Assembly (NCBI GenBank): GCA_045105475.1
Contig: JBGCDP010000224.1
Span: 1-17,145, forward strand
Origin: WTJY01 sp045105475
Lineage (GTDB): Bacteria > Chloroflexota > Anaerolineae > Promineifilales > Promineifilaceae
DNA: 17,145 nt
Direction of reading: 5' to 3'
In this document: piece by piece, positions 14,662 through 17,145 of the stretch
How positions within the stretch are numbered: position 1 is the stretch's first letter
How the letters are laid out: each line of letters begins with the position of its first letter
Position numbers and translations under genes: made by a program
The notes under the pieces: generated by a model
Told to the model about the DNA's origin: nothing
The model's input: only the letters and a program-made list of their open reading frames with translations
Databases searched by the model: none

Positions 14662-16014
14662 ATGATTTTTCGCCGTCGATTATTTTGGGCTGCACTTCTA
14701 CTATGTGCCATTGGCCTAATACCTCCTGCGTTTACTCCTTATCGGGTCACGGGGGAAGAAAATATAATAAGCCAGGCTAGAGGGATGTTGCAGTGGGCGT
14801 ATACGGCCGTACGGCCGGCCCCGAAGCTGGCACCGTTTGCCGTTGAACCGACCGGAATTGAAACCGCTTTTGGGGTCAACACTTTTTTACAGACTGAAGC
14901 GTTGCCAGAAGTGCGCGATGAGAGCCTGCAAAAGATTCATGCGGCCGGTTTTCGTTTGATTCGCCAGCAGTTTGTGTGGGAAGATATCGAAATCGCAGGC
15001 AAAGGCGATTTTGTCGATAAACGCAACCTGAATGTATACCCTGATGGGATCGATGCATGGCTTAAATATGACAACATTGTCGATCTAGCTGATGCGAACG
15101 ACATTGAGATTTTGGCCCGATTAGATAATCCACCAGCTTGGAGCCGGGTCTTGACCAATACGATTGGCACATTGGCACCGCCTGACAATTTGACCGACTA
15201 CGGTGATTTTGTGGAGGCTGTGGCCACCCGATATTCAGGCCGTATTCGTTACTACCAGCTTTGGAATGAGCCAAACATCTATCCAGAATGGGGTGAGCAA
15301 GGGGTTAACCCTGAAGCATTTTCGCTTTTGATGTGTGAAGGATACAACCGTATCAAGGCGGCCGATCCCGATGCGATTGTGCTGTCGGGGACGATGGCTC
15401 CAACCGTGGCCTTGAACTATCGCGACCTGAACGACCTCATCTATCTAGAACGGATTTATGCCTCTGGTGGGGGTGACTGTTTTGATGTCTTATCTGTGCA
15501 AGGGTATGGGCTGTTTTCCGGCGCGACAGATCAGCGTCTACGGCCGACAGTGATCAACTACCCGCATAATCTATTGTTGCGAGACGTGATGGTTGCTCAC
15601 GGTGATGCGCACAAACCGATCTGGATAAGCGAGCTAGGCTGGAACGTGGTGCCAGACGGGATGGCGCAAAACTTTGGGCAGGTGACTGAAGCACAGCAGG
15701 CCCGTTACACAGTTGAGGCTTACGAGCGCATCCAGACAGAGTGGCCGTGGGTTGAGGTTGGGGCAACGTGGTTTTTTAAAGAAGCCGGGGAAGATCGGAG
15801 CCAAGCAAAATATTATTTTCGCCTGATGGAGCCAAACTTCACACCGCTGCCGGTTTATGATGCTTTGGTGGATGGGTTACCGAAGGTTTCGGCCTCAGAT
15901 CCGCCCAGCTGGCTCTTTTTCGCATGGCAGGCGAGCCGCCGCTGGTTTATTTTGCTGGGTGGGGCGATTCTGTTTTGGCTATTGTTAGATTGGGGGCGAA
16001 GTGGCGATAGCTAA
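14662..16014 (+). CDS. Membrane-anchored clan GH-A glycoside hydrolase-like protein (TIM barrel)
   Basis: A 450-residue protein with an N-terminal signal anchor (about 6-23), an extracellular catalytic domain (about 65-410) and a C-terminal membrane segment (428-444, WFILLGGAILFWLLLDW). The domain has the (beta/alpha)8 hallmarks of clan GH-A (GH5/GH39-like): FRLIRQQFVWEDIE (about 98-111), the acid/base motif WNEPN with E203, and the nucleophile candidate ISELGW with E324 on the expected later strand. Also visible are the HAAGF and ADANDIEILARLDNPPAW barrel elements. The exact family and sugar are not determinable; cell-surface or exopolysaccharide glycan is plausible. The short C-terminal tail after the second membrane segment (GRSGDS) would be cytoplasmic. 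It starts at ATG 14662 just after an extended -10 box. Its last 14 bases overlap the start of the GT39-like gene, so the two are probably coupled and act on the same polymer or glycoconjugate. Confidence 0.87.
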   Translation: MIFRRRLFWAALLLCAIGLIPPAFTPYRVTGEENIISQARGMLQWAYTAVRPAPKLAPFAVEPTGIETAFGVNTFLQTEALPEVRDESLQKIHAAGFRLIRQQFVWEDIEIAGKGDFVDKRNLNVYPDGIDAWLKYDNIVDLADANDIEILARLDNPPAWSRVLTNTIGTLAPPDNLTDYGDFVEAVATRYSGRIRYYQLWNEPNIYPEWGEQGVNPEAFSLLMCEGYNRIKAADPDAIVLSGTMAPTVALNYRDLNDLIYLERIYASGGGDCFDVLSVQGYGLFSGATDQRLRPTVINYPHNLLLRDVMVAHGDAHKPIWISELGWNVVPDGMAQNFGQVTEAQQARYTVEAYERIQTEWPWVEVGATWFFKEAGEDRSQAKYYFRLMEPNFTPLPVYDALVDGLPKVSASDPPSWLFFAWQASRRWFILLGGAILFWLLLDWGRSGDS

Positions 16015-17145
16015 AACCATCGATGCAAAATGGTGGCTGATCGCTGTATTGTTGCTTGCTTTTGGGGCACGAGTCTATCGCATAGACCATCAGTCGTTTT
16101 GGAATGATGAGGGAAATAGCGCCAGTCTGAGTAGCAGAAGCGTATCGCTGATTATCGAGGGGACAGCGAGTGATGTACATCCACCGCTTTATTATTTAGT
16201 CTTGCGCGCATGGTGGCCTCTGGCAGGGCAAACTGACTTTTCTCTGCGTATGATTTCGGCCGTGGCTGGATTGATCCAGGTTGCGGCGACTATTGCTATC
16301 GGCCGATTATGGCTGTCGCGTAAAGGGGCTATCGCCGCTGGCCTGCTGTTGGCACTATCACCGCCGCTAATCTATTACAGCCAAGAAGCCCGAATGTATG
16401 CGCTGTTGGGAGCGATTGCAACCTGCTCGATGCTTGTGTTGTTCCGTGGATTAAAGAAGGAAAACTCCCAATCTAAGTTGGCTTATTCAGCCGTCTTCGC
16501 ATTTTTAACTGTTTTGGGCCTGTATACCCACTATGTCTATCCGGCCGTGATTGCGGCACAAGGGTTAATCGTTTTTATGAGTTTCGAGGGGCTGCAGCGT
16601 AAGCCCAGCTTGGAGCTGGTTAATAGCATTTTTAACCAATTTTGGCATTGGCTGGCGGCCGTCGTGGTGGCCTTGCTAGCCTATGCACCGTGGCTACCGA
16701 TCTTCTTGCGAACCGGGTCATCAACGCGCGCGGCCGGAGATGCGCTACCGGCCGATTTTTTGCATGAAACGGCTTATTGGCTGGCTATGGGACCATTTGC
16801 GGAGCTTAACCCTCTTTGGTTGATGGGGGTTATCTTTACGGGTGTCTATTTTGCAGGTGGTGTTATTGCCCTTTTGAGTGTTCAATTTCGCCAGCGAATT
16901 ATTGTCGCGCTGATTTGGCTAACGATACCGATTATGCTCATGCTGGCGGTCGGTGCCACGGATGAAAATTACCGAAAATTTTTGACCGTCGTTGTTCCGG
17001 CCGTCTATCTGGTGATTATATTGGGTGGTGAATGGCTTGATAAAGTGACACCGTTGGTCAAAGGCTCAAACGTCGTGTGGAGCGTTGTTTTCATTATGCC
17101 GATATTGATGTTTGGGGTGTGGGATTTATATACAGATCCACAAAC
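16001..17145 (+). CDS. GT39/PMT_2-like membrane glycosyltransferase (GT-C fold), C-terminus cut by window edge
   Basis: The frame is open from GTG 16001 to the window end (381 codons). It is a polytopic membrane protein of the dolichyl-phosphate-mannose/ArnT-like superfamily, which transfers sugars from polyprenyl-phosphate donors on the outer face of the membrane. Marks of the family: a first membrane helix, then FWNDEG with the acidic pair D36-E37 (the metal/acceptor-site acidic motif after helix 1), DVHPPLYYLVLRAWW (58-72) and YYSQEARMYAL (125-135). Many further hydrophobic helices follow. The DENYRKF near residue 325 resembles the loop before the later helices. The usual length is 450-600, so the C-terminal part is missing here. 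The start overlaps the hydrolase gene by 14 bases with a purine-rich GGGGGCGAA before GTG. Donor and acceptor are unknown. Confidence 0.9.
   Translation, partial: MAIAKTIDAKWWLIAVLLLAFGARVYRIDHQSFWNDEGNSASLSSRSVSLIIEGTASDVHPPLYYLVLRAWWPLAGQTDFSLRMISAVAGLIQVAATIAIGRLWLSRKGAIAAGLLLALSPPLIYYSQEARMYALLGAIATCSMLVLFRGLKKENSQSKLAYSAVFAFLTVLGLYTHYVYPAVIAAQGLIVFMSFEGLQRKPSLELVNSIFNQFWHWLAAVVVALLAYAPWLPIFLRTGSSTRAAGDALPADFLHETAYWLAMGPFAELNPLWLMGVIFTGVYFAGGVIALLSVQFRQRIIVALIWLTIPIMLMLAVGATDENYRKFLTVVVPAVYLVIILGGEWLDKVTPLVKGSNVVWSVVFIMPILMFGVWDLYTDPQ

Overview
The window is about 17 kb of a bacterial chromosome with moderate GC and no sign of phage, plasmid or transposon. My best guess is a Chloroflexota (Anaerolineae-like) bacterium. 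The reasons are a giant CSLREA/choice-of-anchor-Q beta-helix surface protein whose tail resembles the C-terminal YLP-type motif I recall from that phylum, several lipoproteins, and a membrane-anchored glycoside hydrolase next to a GT39-type glycosyltransferase. This assignment is inference, not proof.

Layout. 1-1188 (-): a GMC-family FAD oxidoreductase, cut by the left edge. 1189-1710: non-coding. 1711-6030 (+): a 1439-residue secreted right-handed beta-helix protein made of two equal modules of 15 Gly-rich rungs, followed by a strong terminator. 6101-8680 (-): a DNA2/NAM7-type SF1 helicase with an unusual DbpA-like N-terminal domain, then a YciH/SUI1 protein. 8853-10573 (+): an MFS transporter coupled by a 4-base overlap to a thioredoxin-like lipoprotein with one in-frame TGA. 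10587-11999 (-): a class A beta-lactamase-like serine hydrolase lipoprotein. 12165-12482 (-): a stand-alone SCP-2 protein with a perfect terminator. 12705-14410 (-): an ABC ATPase/permease pair. 14662-17145 (+): a membrane-anchored clan GH-A hydrolase overlapping a GT39-like glycosyltransferase that runs off the right edge.

The most interesting item is the gene at 10124-10573. Its reading frame continues through a TGA at 10328-10330 that aligns exactly with the first cysteine of the thioredoxin CxxC motif, giving U-I-N-C. Downstream, 27 to 31 nt after the TGA, lies a small hairpin loop with a G in its second position, as expected of a bacterial SECIS element. I read it as a candidate exported selenoprotein thioredoxin. 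The main alternative is a recent nonsense mutation.

Other points of note: the palindrome CGGCCG occurs roughly 55 times, against about 3 expected, like the HIP1 repeats of cyanobacteria. A perfect 14-bp palindrome overlaps the -35 position of an extended -10 promoter whose transcript would be almost leaderless. Much of the window encodes cell-envelope and extracytoplasmic functions: surface beta-helix, lipoproteins, exporters and glycan enzymes.
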